64,000 nucleotides of DNA from Leeuwenhoekiella sp. (GTDB lineage Bacteria > Bacteroidota > Bacteroidia > Flavobacteriales > Flavobacteriaceae): positions 62,001 through 126,000 of the forward strand of contig PAPI01000022.1 of the NCBI GenBank assembly GCA_002708845.1, given 5' to 3'. This document shows, in pieces, positions 44,005-52,160 of this stretch. The stretch's first letter is position 1; each line of letters begins with the position of its first letter. Position numbers and translations under genes: made by a program. Under the pieces are notes generated by a model. It was not told the origin of the DNA, did not search any database, and worked only from the letters and a program-made list of their open reading frames with translations.

Positions 44005-45078
44005 TTAAGCAACAGCTCCCTGACAGCTACTTCCTGCACCGGCAGTACAGCCGTAGCAATGCTGAGAAATAATGATATTGCGGTCGTTTAATAAATCTTC
44101 GTTGTAATCAGAAATATGCTTTACCTTACTATTGACTTTTAAGTCGAGCATCTGGTTAAAATCGCAATCATACAACCAGCCATCCCAACTTATGGAAATG
44201 GTATTGGTACACATCACATTAGCAACAGCAGCAGGATTGTAAGCCTCTACAAGCTGATACATATAATCTTCATAATTTTCGGAAGCGATGAGGTAATCAA
44301 GAAAGCGTGCAATAGGCAGATTGGTAATTGCAAACAAGTTGTGAAACTGAATGCCAAAATCTTCCATCAAGGCTTTTTTGAAATCTTTTTCCATCCCGGC
44401 CTGATCAGAAGGCAGGTACGCACCATTAGGATTATAAACCAGGTCTAAACGTAAATCGCTATCGGGCATTCCGTATCCTACAGCATTGAGTTCCTGTAAG
44501 GCTTTGATAGACTTGTCAAAAACACCTTCACCTCGTTGCTTATCGGTTTTACCACGCGTCCAGTGCGGCATAGAGCTTACTACGTGTACTTTGTGTTTTT
44601 TGAAAAACTCCGGTAAATCGTAATACTTTTTATTGGCTCTGATTATTGTGAGGTTACTGCGAACGATAAAATCTTTAATTCCGGCTTTGCTTGCTTCTTC
44701 AACAAACCTTCTGAAATTGGGATTCATCTCCGGCGCTCCACCAGTTAAGTCAAGCGTATGTGCTCCGGTATTTTTGATAACCTCCAGGCATTGCTCCATC
44801 GTTTCCCAGGTCATTATCTCCTTACGATCTGGTCCGGCATCTACGTGGCAGTGTTCACACACCTGATTGCACATATAGCCCACATTGATCTGTAAAATTT
44901 CGAGCTTCTTGGGACGTAAAGGAAACTGACCAGTCTCTTTTATTTTTTTTGCAAACGTAGGAAGTTCACCATCGGCAAAAATACCACCCGATAAAATCTC
45001 AAGCTGTTTGTTGGCCTGAGCGAGATCATCGTGGCGTTTATGAAGAGATTTTTTTGTTTGCGTTTTTGTTTCAGGCAT
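44005..45078 (-). CDS. arsS: Arsenosugar biosynthesis radical SAM protein ArsS
   Basis: 357 residues. The 4Fe-4S motif is Cys70-x3-Cys74-x2-Cys77 (MCNQVCEHCHVDAGPDR), followed by 'LDLTGGAPEMNPNFR' (SAM-binding GGAP/GGE equivalent). The C-terminal DUF3641-type domain carries 'DGWLYDCDFNQML' and 'HCYGCTAGAGSSCQG'. Known for the family: ArsS adds the 5'-deoxyadenosyl group of SAM to dimethylarsenite, giving the first arsenosugar precursor. Some relatives are selenoproteins; here all positions read as Cys. It is the second gene of the operon, 63 bases after the CMD gene. Confidence 0.92.
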   Translation of the reverse strand: MPETKTQTKKSLHKRHDDLAQANKQLEILSGGIFADGELPTFAKKIKETGQFPLRPKKLEILQINVGYMCNQVCEHCHVDAGPDRKEIMTWETMEQCLEVIKNTGAHTLDLTGGAPEMNPNFRRFVEEASKAGIKDFIVRSNLTIIRANKKYYDLPEFFKKHKVHVVSSMPHWTRGKTDKQRGEGVFDKSIKALQELNAVGYGMPDSDLRLDLVYNPNGAYLPSDQAGMEKDFKKALMEDFGIQFHNLFAITNLPIARFLDYLIASENYEDYMYQLVEAYNPAAVANVMCTNTISISWDGWLYDCDFNQMLDLKVNSKVKHISDYNEDLLNDRNIIISQHCYGCTAGAGSSCQGAVA

Positions 45079-45141
45079 AAATAGTTCTTTTTCTAGCGGT
45101 GACTAATATAACATTAAACTGATAAAAAGTGGTCTTAACAC

Positions 45142-45480
45142 CTACATTTCTAGCTTATTCACCTTATTCATCATCATGGTGCCGTGTACCAATGTAGCGC
45201 CGCTTTTAATTGCGGCTCCAACGTGAATGGCTTCCATCATTTGTTCTTTGGTTACCCCGCGTTGCAGCGTGTCTTTGGTGTAGGCATCAATGCAATAGGG
45301 GCATTGCTCGGTGTGTGCAACGGCAAGTGCGATAAGTGCTTTTTCACGTGCAGTAAGTGCACCTTCTTCAAATACTTTACCGTAGTAATCAAAAAATTTT
45401 GTTCCGAGTTCTTCGCTCCATTCAGTGATTTTACCAAATTTTCTCAGGTCTGCGGGATCGTAATAATTGTTAGCTGCCAT
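45142..45480 (-). CDS. Arsenosugar-associated CMD/AhpD-like peroxidase protein
   Basis: 112 residues of the carboxymuconolactone decarboxylase fold: 'EEGALTAREKALIALAVAHTEQCPYCIDAYTKDTLQRGVTKEQMMEAIHVGA'. The redox pair Cys60-x2-Cys63 (CPYC) and the following His-x3 pattern match AhpD-type proteins. Members of this family occur beside ArsS and are presumed to act in redox handling of arsenic intermediates. It is the first gene of the operon, behind a 17-bp dyad. Confidence 0.88.
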   Translation of the reverse strand: MAANNYYDPADLRKFGKITEWSEELGTKFFDYYGKVFEEGALTAREKALIALAVAHTEQCPYCIDAYTKDTLQRGVTKEQMMEAIHVGAAIKSGATLVHGTMMMNKVNKLEM

Positions 45481-45512
45481 TGTAATCTTGATTTTTGAGT
45501 TATTGAGTTACA

Positions 45513-45529
45513 TAACTACACAGTAGTTA
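45513..45529 (-). promoter_or_regulatory. 17-bp dyad operator before the arsenosugar operon
   Basis: TAACTAC-ACA-GTAGTTA (forward strand) is a perfect 7-bp inverted repeat with a 3-base spacer, 32 bases upstream of the CMD start and downstream of the PNP terminator. On the minus strand the right half contains TAGTTATG, a 7/8 match to the -7 consensus, so a bound protein would block the promoter. No regulator gene lies in the locus. Confidence 0.5.
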
Positions 45530-45572
45530 CGGTATTTGTACACCTTCGGTTTTAAAAACCTTATAAAAAATA

Positions 45573-45602
45573 AAACCCTCAAGGATAAACCAGCGAGGGT
45601 TT
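45573..45602 (-). terminator. Terminator after the purine nucleoside phosphorylase gene
   Basis: The stem AAACCCTC / GAGGGTTT encloses a 14-base loop. On the minus strand it is followed by TTTTATTTTTTAT. It divides the arsenosugar region into two transcripts. Confidence 0.68.
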
Positions 45603-45646
45603 ACGTGTTTATTTTGATTTTAGCGGAATAGCTTCCGCTTTGCGGA

Positions 45647-46459
45647 TTATAATTTTTCGATAAGTTTAGTGAACAGCGTAACCATATCTGGTTCAGCTTT
45701 AGCAGCAGCATCCATAATATCCTGAATGTTTACAGGCTCTAAATTGTCGGGATCACATTCATCAGTAATTACCGAAACTGCAGTGACCGGTAGATCCAGG
45801 TGGTTTGCGACGATAACTTCAGGAACAGTACTCATCCCCACGGTGTCTGTACCTATAATCTTTAGATAGCGGTATTCTGCCCGGGTCTCGAGCTGAGGTC
45901 CCACCACCGAGGCATACACGCCCTCGTGCAGGGTAATGTTATTTTCGGCTGCGATTTGCTTCAAAATTTTTGCCATTTCGGCATCATAAGGCGCGCTCAT
46001 ATCGGTAAATCGGGTTCCCAGAAGTCCCACACCTTTAAAAGCCAATGGCGAACCGCCCTGTAAATTGATGTGATCGTCAATGAGCATAATTTCCCCTTTC
46101 TTAAAGTTGAGATTTATGGCACCTGCTGCATTACTGATGAGAAGCTTTTTGATCCCGAGTTCATTCATTACACGTACGGGGTAGCTTACGTCCTGCAAGG
46201 TATAGCCTTCATAGATGTGAAAACGCCCCTGCATCACAATGACTTTTTTACCGCCCAGCGTGCCGTAAATGAGTTTTCCGGTATGAAATTCTACAGTTGC
46301 CGTTGGGAAATTGGGGATGTGATTATAGCTCACCGAGCTGATGACTTCGACTTTATCTACAAATTGCCCGAGGCCGGTTCCTAAGATGATACCGATTTCA
46401 GGGGCTTCAAAGCCGCGCTCTTTTAAAAATCCTGCTGATTCTTCGATGTATTTTTTCAT
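45647..46459 (-). CDS. Purine nucleoside phosphorylase (trimeric type)
   Basis: 270 residues with the trimeric PNP motifs: 'IILGTGLG', 'GRFHIYEGY', 'ISNAAGAINLNFKKG', and the base-site Glu191 in PQLETRAEYR. At the position equivalent to human Asn243 (ITNK) this protein has Asp233 (VITDECDPDN). In human PNP, changing that Asn to Asp is known to allow adenine nucleosides, so adenosine-like substrates are possible here. The ATG overlaps the stop of the second glycosyltransferase (ATGA). In this context it could split dimethylarsinoyl-deoxyadenosine into adenine and an arseno-ribose phosphate; alternatively it is the housekeeping PNP. Confidence 0.88.
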   Translation of the reverse strand: MKKYIEESAGFLKERGFEAPEIGIILGTGLGQFVDKVEVISSVSYNHIPNFPTATVEFHTGKLIYGTLGGKKVIVMQGRFHIYEGYTLQDVSYPVRVMNELGIKKLLISNAAGAINLNFKKGEIMLIDDHINLQGGSPLAFKGVGLLGTRFTDMSAPYDAEMAKILKQIAAENNITLHEGVYASVVGPQLETRAEYRYLKIIGTDTVGMSTVPEVIVANHLDLPVTAVSVITDECDPDNLEPVNIQDIMDAAAKAEPDMVTLFTKLIEKL

Positions 46460-47145
46460 GAATTGTCTTTCAAATGTTTTGGTAAAAATGGGAAAAATGC
46501 TGCATTCCCTTCAATGTCTTCGTAATAATCTACATCATTACGGGTTTGTAGCAATTTAAAGGATTCCGCATTTAAATCGGCAAGAGTTGCCTCCAGAACC
46601 GTTTCGGTACCCCAGTCTTTATTCTGAAAAAGTTCGGGTTTTAGAAAGGTCATTCCCAGCAGGTAATAGCCGCCGTCTTGCGCAGGGCCTACGACAAAGT
46701 CAAATTCGTCAAGAGCAGCAAATGCCTGCTCAATGTCTTTTTGCGACAGGTCATACATATCGCTGCCGATTATGATGGCTTTTTTATAACCACTTCTAAA
46801 AGCTTCTCCAAAAGCGTGTATCATGCGGTCTCCCAGATCAGGGCCAAATTGAAGTTTTTTGTCAAAAATTTCGGGATCCCACAGGTCATTTGTCCGTATT
46901 TTTTCAGAATAAAAAACCTGCTTATCCGCAGATAGACCTTCGGTAATGCTTACCGTATGTTGGAGTAAAAATTTATAAATTTCTAAAGCAGATTCATCCC
47001 CCACACCTTTGGCCAGGCGTGTTTTTACCTTGCCCAGTTCGGGATTTCGGGTAAAAATGATAAGTGCTTTATCTGAAGTAGGGAAATGAAATTCGGTCTC
47101 GAAGTCTTTTTCTTCGTCGGTGTCTTTTTTGCTTAATAAACCCAT
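46456..47145 (-). CDS. CofC-like (DUF2064/TIGR04282-type) arsenosugar glycosyltransferase (second copy)
   Basis: 229 residues. The typical entry ALIIFTRNPELGKVKTRLAKGVG is intact, followed by 'AIIIGSDMYDLSQKDIEQAF' and 'FVVGPAQDGGYYLLGM' with the metal-binding acidic pairs. Compared with the copy at 43307-43990, this one keeps the full nucleotide-binding loop KVKTRLAK, while the other has AQQDAKHKRF instead. It is the middle gene of the rhodanese-GT-PNP transcript, 27 bases after the rhodanese gene and overlapping the PNP start by four bases. The sugar donor and acceptor are unknown. Confidence 0.86.
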   Translation of the reverse strand: MGLLSKKDTDEEKDFETEFHFPTSDKALIIFTRNPELGKVKTRLAKGVGDESALEIYKFLLQHTVSITEGLSADKQVFYSEKIRTNDLWDPEIFDKKLQFGPDLGDRMIHAFGEAFRSGYKKAIIIGSDMYDLSQKDIEQAFAALDEFDFVVGPAQDGGYYLLGMTFLKPELFQNKDWGTETVLEATLADLNAESFKLLQTRNDVDYYEDIEGNAAFFPFLPKHLKDNS

Positions 47146-47172
47146 TGCTCATTTTAGATTAAGTAATCAAAA

Positions 47173-47667
47173 TTAATAAACCGCAATCCCGGTTTTTAAA
47201 TAATCCTGCCAATTTTTTGAAAAAGTATGCACACGCTGAGTAGGACGGTTCTCAGCATCCAGAATTGGAAACCCGGCATCCTTCCATGCAAAGATGCCAC
47301 CGTAAAGATTCGATACAGATTTTGATGTTCTGTTTTGAAGTTTTTCTCCAAAATCTTCACTGCGTACTCCCACGCTGCAATAGACCACAATCTTTTTGTT
47401 TGTTTTGGAAATAGGAGTGAGCAGGTTTTCATCAAAATGATCTCCAACCCATATCGCATTTGGCAGATGGCTTACGTCATACTCTTCCTGCTTACGGGAA
47501 TCAAGAATGATATAATCATCCTGATTCATACGCAGTTCTTCAACCGAAATATAGGGAACACTACGTGTGTTATAGGTATCAAGTAATTTGTCAATCGATT
47601 TTTTTTGAGCGAAACCCGAAAAGCAAAGCAATAGAAGTACAATCATCCATTTCAAATGCATAGGCAT
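47173..47667 (-). CDS. Periplasmic single-domain rhodanese
   Basis: 164 residues from the ATG at 47667. Upstream in-frame ATG at 47721 would add 18 charged residues; the Met at 47661 is also possible. A signal peptide (MPMHLKWMIVLLLLCFSGFAQ) is followed by a rhodanese domain (about 35-150) with active-site loop CSVGVRS (Cys97). Such proteins carry sulfur as a persulfide. It opens the transcript with the second glycosyltransferase and PNP. A link to sulfur-containing arsenosugars is tempting but unproven. Confidence 0.82.
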   Translation of the reverse strand: MPMHLKWMIVLLLLCFSGFAQKKSIDKLLDTYNTRSVPYISVEELRMNQDDYIILDSRKQEEYDVSHLPNAIWVGDHFDENLLTPISKTNKKIVVYCSVGVRSEDFGEKLQNRTSKSVSNLYGGIFAWKDAGFPILDAENRPTQRVHTFSKNWQDYLKTGIAVY

Positions 47668-47892
47668 AGATCGTTGCGATTTTTGGCGTTGCCAAGATAA
47701 GCTTGTTGGTTTAACTTTCATGTTAATAAAAATAGAAGGATGCTTATGCTCCTGCCAATAGTTACGAAAAAGCAGGTCTTTAGGTTTTTTAAGTGAGCTA
47801 ACGCTTACCAGTGCCTTAAAAAATGCCGGTATGTTTGAAACTTGATGATTTTGATGAAAGCGTTTGGCAAATGTATTTTCTATATTTAGGGT

Positions 47893-47906
47893 TTAAAACG
47901 TTATTC
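47893..47906 (+). promoter_or_regulatory. Candidate LacI-type operator before galM
   Basis: TTAAAACGTTATTC, centred on CG, lies just downstream of TATATTTA (47881-47888, 7/8 match to the -7 consensus) and immediately before the galM start. The core ACGTT is shared with candidate sites near 52125, 57363 and 57423. The rest of 47668-47908, the divergent rhodanese-galM spacer, shows no further clear signal. Confidence 0.38.
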
Positions 47907-47908
47907 TT

Positions 47909-48925
47909 TTGATTACTATCCAACCTTTTTCCGAAACGCGCGACGGCCAGGCCGTTTATACCGTAAAACTTAAAAATAAATCGGGTATGGAAGCCCATTT
48001 TTTAACCTATGGAGCAATTCTGCAACGTCTTATTGTTCCCACAGGTGCTAGCACGACAGATGTGGTTTTGGGCTACGAAGACCTCGAGTCTTATGAAGAT
48101 GATAATTATTTTATAGGTCAGTTAGTTGGCCGAAATGCCAACCGTATTGAAAATGCTCAGGTAACACTCGAAGGCAAGAAAGTACAGCTTTCGGCAAATG
48201 AAGGTAATAACCAGCTTCACGGGGGTTTTGAATCTTTTGGTAAAAAAGTGTGGTCGGTGACTGATCTGGGAGATGCCGTGCTTTTTACCTATACCAGTCC
48301 CGATGGGGAAGAAGGCTTTCCCGGAAATCTGGAAGTCAAATTCTACGTGAAGCTTGAAGATGATAACACGCTCGCGATGCGCTATGAAGCCACTACAGAT
48401 AAGGAGACTATTGTAAATCTTACCCGTCACGAGTATTTTAATATGGATGCAGCGAGCGGAAATAACATTAAAAATCACAGCCTGCAAATTCACGCCGGGC
48501 ATTACCTTCCTAAAACCGAATCAAATGTACCGTCCGGTGAACTAAGACCGGTTGCAGACAGTCCTTTAGATTTACGAAATCCGGTTAAGTTAGAAAATGT
48601 GATCGCGGCAATGGAGGGAGGATTTGATCACAATTTTGTTTTGAACGAAAACAGGGATGACGCACCCGCAGCACAGCTGATTGCGCCAGATGGCAAATTG
48701 AAAATGTACGTGTACTGTACCCAACCGGGAATTCAGTTTTATAGCGCCAACGGCATCACCGATTTCAAAGGAAAACACGGGGAGATTCCGGGGAATTGTC
48801 CCGGTCTGTGTCTGGAGCCTCAGCATTTTCCTGACACGCCTAATCACGAGCATTTTCCTACCACGGTATTAAAACCATCTCAACGCTACGAGCACGATAT
48901 ACGTTATACCTTTAGTTATGAGTAA
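47909..48925 (+). CDS. galM: Aldose 1-epimerase (galactose mutarotase)
   Basis: 338 residues starting with TTG at 47909 (MITIQPF). Family motifs are 'LVGRNANRIENAQV', 'NQLHGGFESFGKKVW', 'NLTRHEYFNMDA' with its His, and the catalytic Glu in 'PGLCLEPQHFPDTPNH'. It interconverts alpha and beta galactose ahead of galactokinase. Its stop overlaps the glpK-glpD start by eight bases (ATGAGTAA), so galactose and glycerol enzymes are translationally coupled. It heads a plus-strand operon that continues into the fusion gene. Confidence 0.92.
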   Translation: MITIQPFSETRDGQAVYTVKLKNKSGMEAHFLTYGAILQRLIVPTGASTTDVVLGYEDLESYEDDNYFIGQLVGRNANRIENAQVTLEGKKVQLSANEGNNQLHGGFESFGKKVWSVTDLGDAVLFTYTSPDGEEGFPGNLEVKFYVKLEDDNTLAMRYEATTDKETIVNLTRHEYFNMDAASGNNIKNHSLQIHAGHYLPKTESNVPSGELRPVADSPLDLRNPVKLENVIAAMEGGFDHNFVLNENRDDAPAAQLIAPDGKLKMYVYCTQPGIQFYSANGITDFKGKHGEIPGNCPGLCLEPQHFPDTPNHEHFPTTVLKPSQRYEHDIRYTFSYE

Positions 48926-51900
48926 ATCCTATATAATCGCATTTGATCAGGGAACCACCAGTACCCGCGCAATACTTTTTGATGAGCAGGGAGTTATTGT
49001 TCAGGTATCCCAAAAAGAACTCACCCAGCATTATCCGCAATCGGGTTGGGTTGAGCACGACCCTCAGGAAATTTATGAAGATCAAAAAGCAGCTTTTGAG
49101 CAGGTGATTGCCGAAGCAGGGATAGAGCCAGATGCGATTAAAGCTATAGGAATTACTAACCAGCGGGAAACCACTGTAGTTTGGGATAAACATACCGGCG
49201 AGCCGGTCTATAATGCGATTGTATGGTTGGATAAGCGCACCGAGCCCATCTGTGAAGGTCTGCGCGAGCGTGATTTGGAACGCTATATTTCAAAAAATAC
49301 AGGGCTGGTCATTGATAGTTATTTTTCGGCCACCAAAATAAAATGGATTTTAGATAATGTTGAAGGCGCTAGGGAAAAGGCCGAAGCCGGTCATTTGCTC
49401 TTTGGTACCATAGATACCTGGCTGATTTACAAGTTCACCGGTCAACACCTTACCGATCATACCAATGCGAGCCGTACGATGTTGTATAACATCAGGAAAT
49501 TAAAATGGGATGATGAACTGCTCGAGATTCTGGAAATTCCGAAATCGATGTTGCCCAAAGTTCAACCTTCTTCTTCAGATTTTGGAAGTATAACGCACGA
49601 TGGTCATACCTATCCCATTTACGGGGTGGCCGGTGATCAACAGGCAGCTTTGTTTGGACAGGGTGGATATAAGTCTGGGATGGCCAAAAACACCTACGGT
49701 ACCGGTTGCTTTATGCTGCTGAATACGGGTAAAAAGCCTTCATTTTCTAAAAACGGTCTCATCACCACCTTATGCTGTACCCTTGAAGATAAGAAACCGA
49801 AGTACGCGCTTGAGGGAAGTGTTTTTGTAGGTGGAGCTTCGGTACAATGGCTTCGTGATTCACTCAAACTGATTGACAATGCTGCCGAAACCAGTAAAAT
49901 CTGTAAAAGCATTCCCCCGCTCAAAGATTTGTATCTGGTACCTGCATTTAATGGTTTGGGCGCACCTTATTGGGATGGAAACGCCAAAGGAAGTATTCAG
50001 GGATTGACTTTTAACACCGGGCGAAATGAACTCGTTAAAGCTACCATTGAAGCTTTGGCCTATCAGGTAGATGACCTGATCACAGCTATGACTGAAGACA
50101 GTGGTAATCAAATAAAAAGCCTGAAAGTAGATGGTGGTGCCTGCGCCAATGATTATCTGATGCAATTTCAGTCAGATATTTTAGATGCCGAAGTAGACCG
50201 ACCCCAAATGCTGGAAGTAACCGCGCTGGGAGCTGCACTGTTGGCAGGTATCAAAGCAGGGGTCTGGTTGCAGAGTGACATCGCCTCCCTCCGAAAAATT
50301 GATCACATCTTTAAGCCTGAAATGGGCATCAGGGAACGCAATCACAAAAAGGAAGGTTGGGAGCTCGCTGTTTTACGTACTCGATCGGGTTATGCCGAAA
50401 GTCTGGTGAAAGAAAAGCGCCCACTGCGTTTCAGTATTGTAGACCGTAAGCGCTACATTAAGAAAGCCAAAAAGAAAAAATTTGATCTCGTCATTATTGG
50501 TGGCGGGGTTACCGGAGCAGGTATCGCGCTGGATGCCATTACCCGTGGAATGAGTGTGTGTCTGGTTGAGAAAAATGACTTCGCCAGCGGAACTAGTAAT
50601 AAGAGTACCAAATTAGTTCACGGTGGGCTTCGCTATCTCAAACAGATGGAAATAGGGTTGGTTAAAGAAAGCGGGACTGAGCGTGCGATTGTACACAAAT
50701 TGGCACCACATCTGGTGGTACCCGAAAAAATGCTCTTGCCTCTAATCGAAGGTGGGCAGTACGGTAAATTTTTGACATCAATTGGGTTAAAAGTTTATGA
50801 CTTGTTAGCGAATGTAGAAGGAGACGATAAGCGTCAAATGCTTTCAAAAGAAGAAACTTTAAAACGTGAGCCCATTCTGGATGAAAACAAAGTGCTGGGA
50901 GGTGGTTTTTATGCGGAATACCGAACCGACGATGCCCGTCTTACAATCGAATTGCTTAAGAAAGCGGCCGGTTTTGGGGCCATTTGCCTCAACTATTGTG
51001 AGATGAGCGATTTTGTGTACGATTACAAGGGTCGCATCACAGCGGTAAAATGCCGGGATCACAACTCAGGAAGCGTATTTGAAATTGAGTCCCGCACCTT
51101 TGTTTCGGCTGCCGGCCCCTGGGTTGATAAGCTTCGAGCCAAAGACGAGTCGATGAATAATAAGCATTTGCACTTAACCAAAGGGGTGCATCTGGTTTTT
51201 GAGCGTAAAAAATTACCGGTGCATCAATCCCTATACTTCGATGTACCAGATGGGCGTATGATTTTTGCCATCCCGCGCGGAAGAGTTACTTACGTGGGTA
51301 CCACTGATACTAATTATTCCGGCGATCTGGATCGGGTAGTTGCCACAAAAGATGACATTCATTATTTACTTGATGCCGTAAATGCGACTTTTCCCGATAT
51401 CAATCTGACGGAAGAAGATATTGAATCGAGCTGGGCCGGACTCCGACCTTTGATTCACGAGGATGAAAAAGATCCTTCTGAGCTTTCGCGAAAAGATGAG
51501 ATTTTTGAGAGCCAAAGCGGTTTGATTTCTATTGCAGGCGGAAAACTAACCGGTTACCGCAAAATGGCGCAACGGGTAAATGAAACCGTGTTGAAGCGGC
51601 TTAAAGACGATTATGCAGAGCAGTTTGAAGAATCGCGTACCGAGCATATTGCCCTTACCTCGCACGCAATGCGTAACACCAAGGAGGTTGAAACCTACCG
51701 TAAAGAGCTGGAAGCAGCTCTGGAATATCTTAAGATTGATAAAGCGGAATACAAGGCCTGGTATCTCACTTCAACTTATGGGAAGCAGGCCGATATTATT
51801 AAAAACAAAATCAACTATTTTAGAAATCAGGATGTTAATGAACGCCTGGTACGCGCAGAGCTTTGGTATTCTGTTAATTTTGAGATGACAAACAGCCTGG

Positions 51901-52094
51901 CCGATTTTTTTGTACGCCGCACCGGCCGACTTTATTTTGATATCAAAACGGTAAATGTATATCGCGATCTGGCCATTGAAGATTTTGTGAATTATCTGGA
52001 TTGGGATGAGCGTCGCGTAGAGCAAGAGAATGAGAAATTGAACGAGCTCCTCTACGATGCAACTCATTTTTATGACCGGGAGTTTCCTGCCTAA
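48918..52094 (+). CDS. Glycerol kinase-glycerol-3-phosphate dehydrogenase fusion (GlpK-GlpD)
   Basis: 1058 residues without an internal stop. Residues 1 to about 495 are a complete glycerol kinase: phosphate loop 'FDQGTTSTRAILFD', 'GITNQRETTVVWD', 'GAPYWD' and 'VDGGACANDYLMQFQSDI'. A short basic linker (about 497-520, ending KKAKKKK) leads to a complete GlpD: FAD-binding 'DLVIIGGGVTGAGIALDA' (glycines 526-533), 'NDFASGTSNKSTKLVHGGLRYLKQ', 'GRVTYVGTTDTNY' and the C-terminal domain. It would phosphorylate glycerol and oxidise the product to dihydroxyacetone phosphate in one polypeptide. Usually these are separate proteins of about 495 and 525 residues. An internal GTG at 50406 could give a free GlpD. 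Confidence 0.94.
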   Translation: MSKSYIIAFDQGTTSTRAILFDEQGVIVQVSQKELTQHYPQSGWVEHDPQEIYEDQKAAFEQVIAEAGIEPDAIKAIGITNQRETTVVWDKHTGEPVYNAIVWLDKRTEPICEGLRERDLERYISKNTGLVIDSYFSATKIKWILDNVEGAREKAEAGHLLFGTIDTWLIYKFTGQHLTDHTNASRTMLYNIRKLKWDDELLEILEIPKSMLPKVQPSSSDFGSITHDGHTYPIYGVAGDQQAALFGQGGYKSGMAKNTYGTGCFMLLNTGKKPSFSKNGLITTLCCTLEDKKPKYALEGSVFVGGASVQWLRDSLKLIDNAAETSKICKSIPPLKDLYLVPAFNGLGAPYWDGNAKGSIQGLTFNTGRNELVKATIEALAYQVDDLITAMTEDSGNQIKSLKVDGGACANDYLMQFQSDILDAEVDRPQMLEVTALGAALLAGIKAGVWLQSDIASLRKIDHIFKPEMGIRERNHKKEGWELAVLRTRSGYAESLVKEKRPLRFSIVDRKRYIKKAKKKKFDLVIIGGGVTGAGIALDAITRGMSVCLVEKNDFASGTSNKSTKLVHGGLRYLKQMEIGLVKESGTERAIVHKLAPHLVVPEKMLLPLIEGGQYGKFLTSIGLKVYDLLANVEGDDKRQMLSKEETLKREPILDENKVLGGGFYAEYRTDDARLTIELLKKAAGFGAICLNYCEMSDFVYDYKGRITAVKCRDHNSGSVFEIESRTFVSAAGPWVDKLRAKDESMNNKHLHLTKGVHLVFERKKLPVHQSLYFDVPDGRMIFAIPRGRVTYVGTTDTNYSGDLDRVVATKDDIHYLLDAVNATFPDINLTEEDIESSWAGLRPLIHEDEKDPSELSRKDEIFESQSGLISIAGGKLTGYRKMAQRVNETVLKRLKDDYAEQFEESRTEHIALTSHAMRNTKEVETYRKELEAALEYLKIDKAEYKAWYLTSTYGKQADIIKNKINYFRNQDVNERLVRAELWYSVNFEMTNSLADFFVRRTGRLYFDIKTVNVYRDLAIEDFVNYLDWDERRVEQENEKLNELLYDATHFYDREFPA

Positions 52095-52124
52095 AAATTA
52101 CAGGCTACAGGGGCTATTTTAGAA

Positions 52125-52139
52125 TTTAAACGTTAATTT
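52125..52139 (+). promoter_or_regulatory. Candidate LacI-type operator before the HAD phosphatase gene
   Basis: TTTAAACGTTAATTT, with core AACGTT, 22 bases before the start codon. It partly overlaps TAATTTTA, a 7/8 match to the -7 box. Confidence 0.35.
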
Positions 52140-52160
52140 TACGCTTAAAACAAAACCATT

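Noticed and set aside
43776..44072. Plus-strand open frame of 98 codons
   Set aside because: It lies opposite the start of the glycosyltransferase and the end of arsS, has no family pattern, and is a shadow frame.
44005..45078. Selenocysteine in ArsS or ArsM
   Set aside because: Some family members are selenoproteins, but here all key positions are Cys codons and there is no in-frame TGA.
50406..52094. Separate glpD gene starting at the internal GTG
   Set aside because: There is no stop between the kinase and dehydrogenase parts and the frame is continuous, so a fusion is the simpler reading. The GTG remains only an alternative start.
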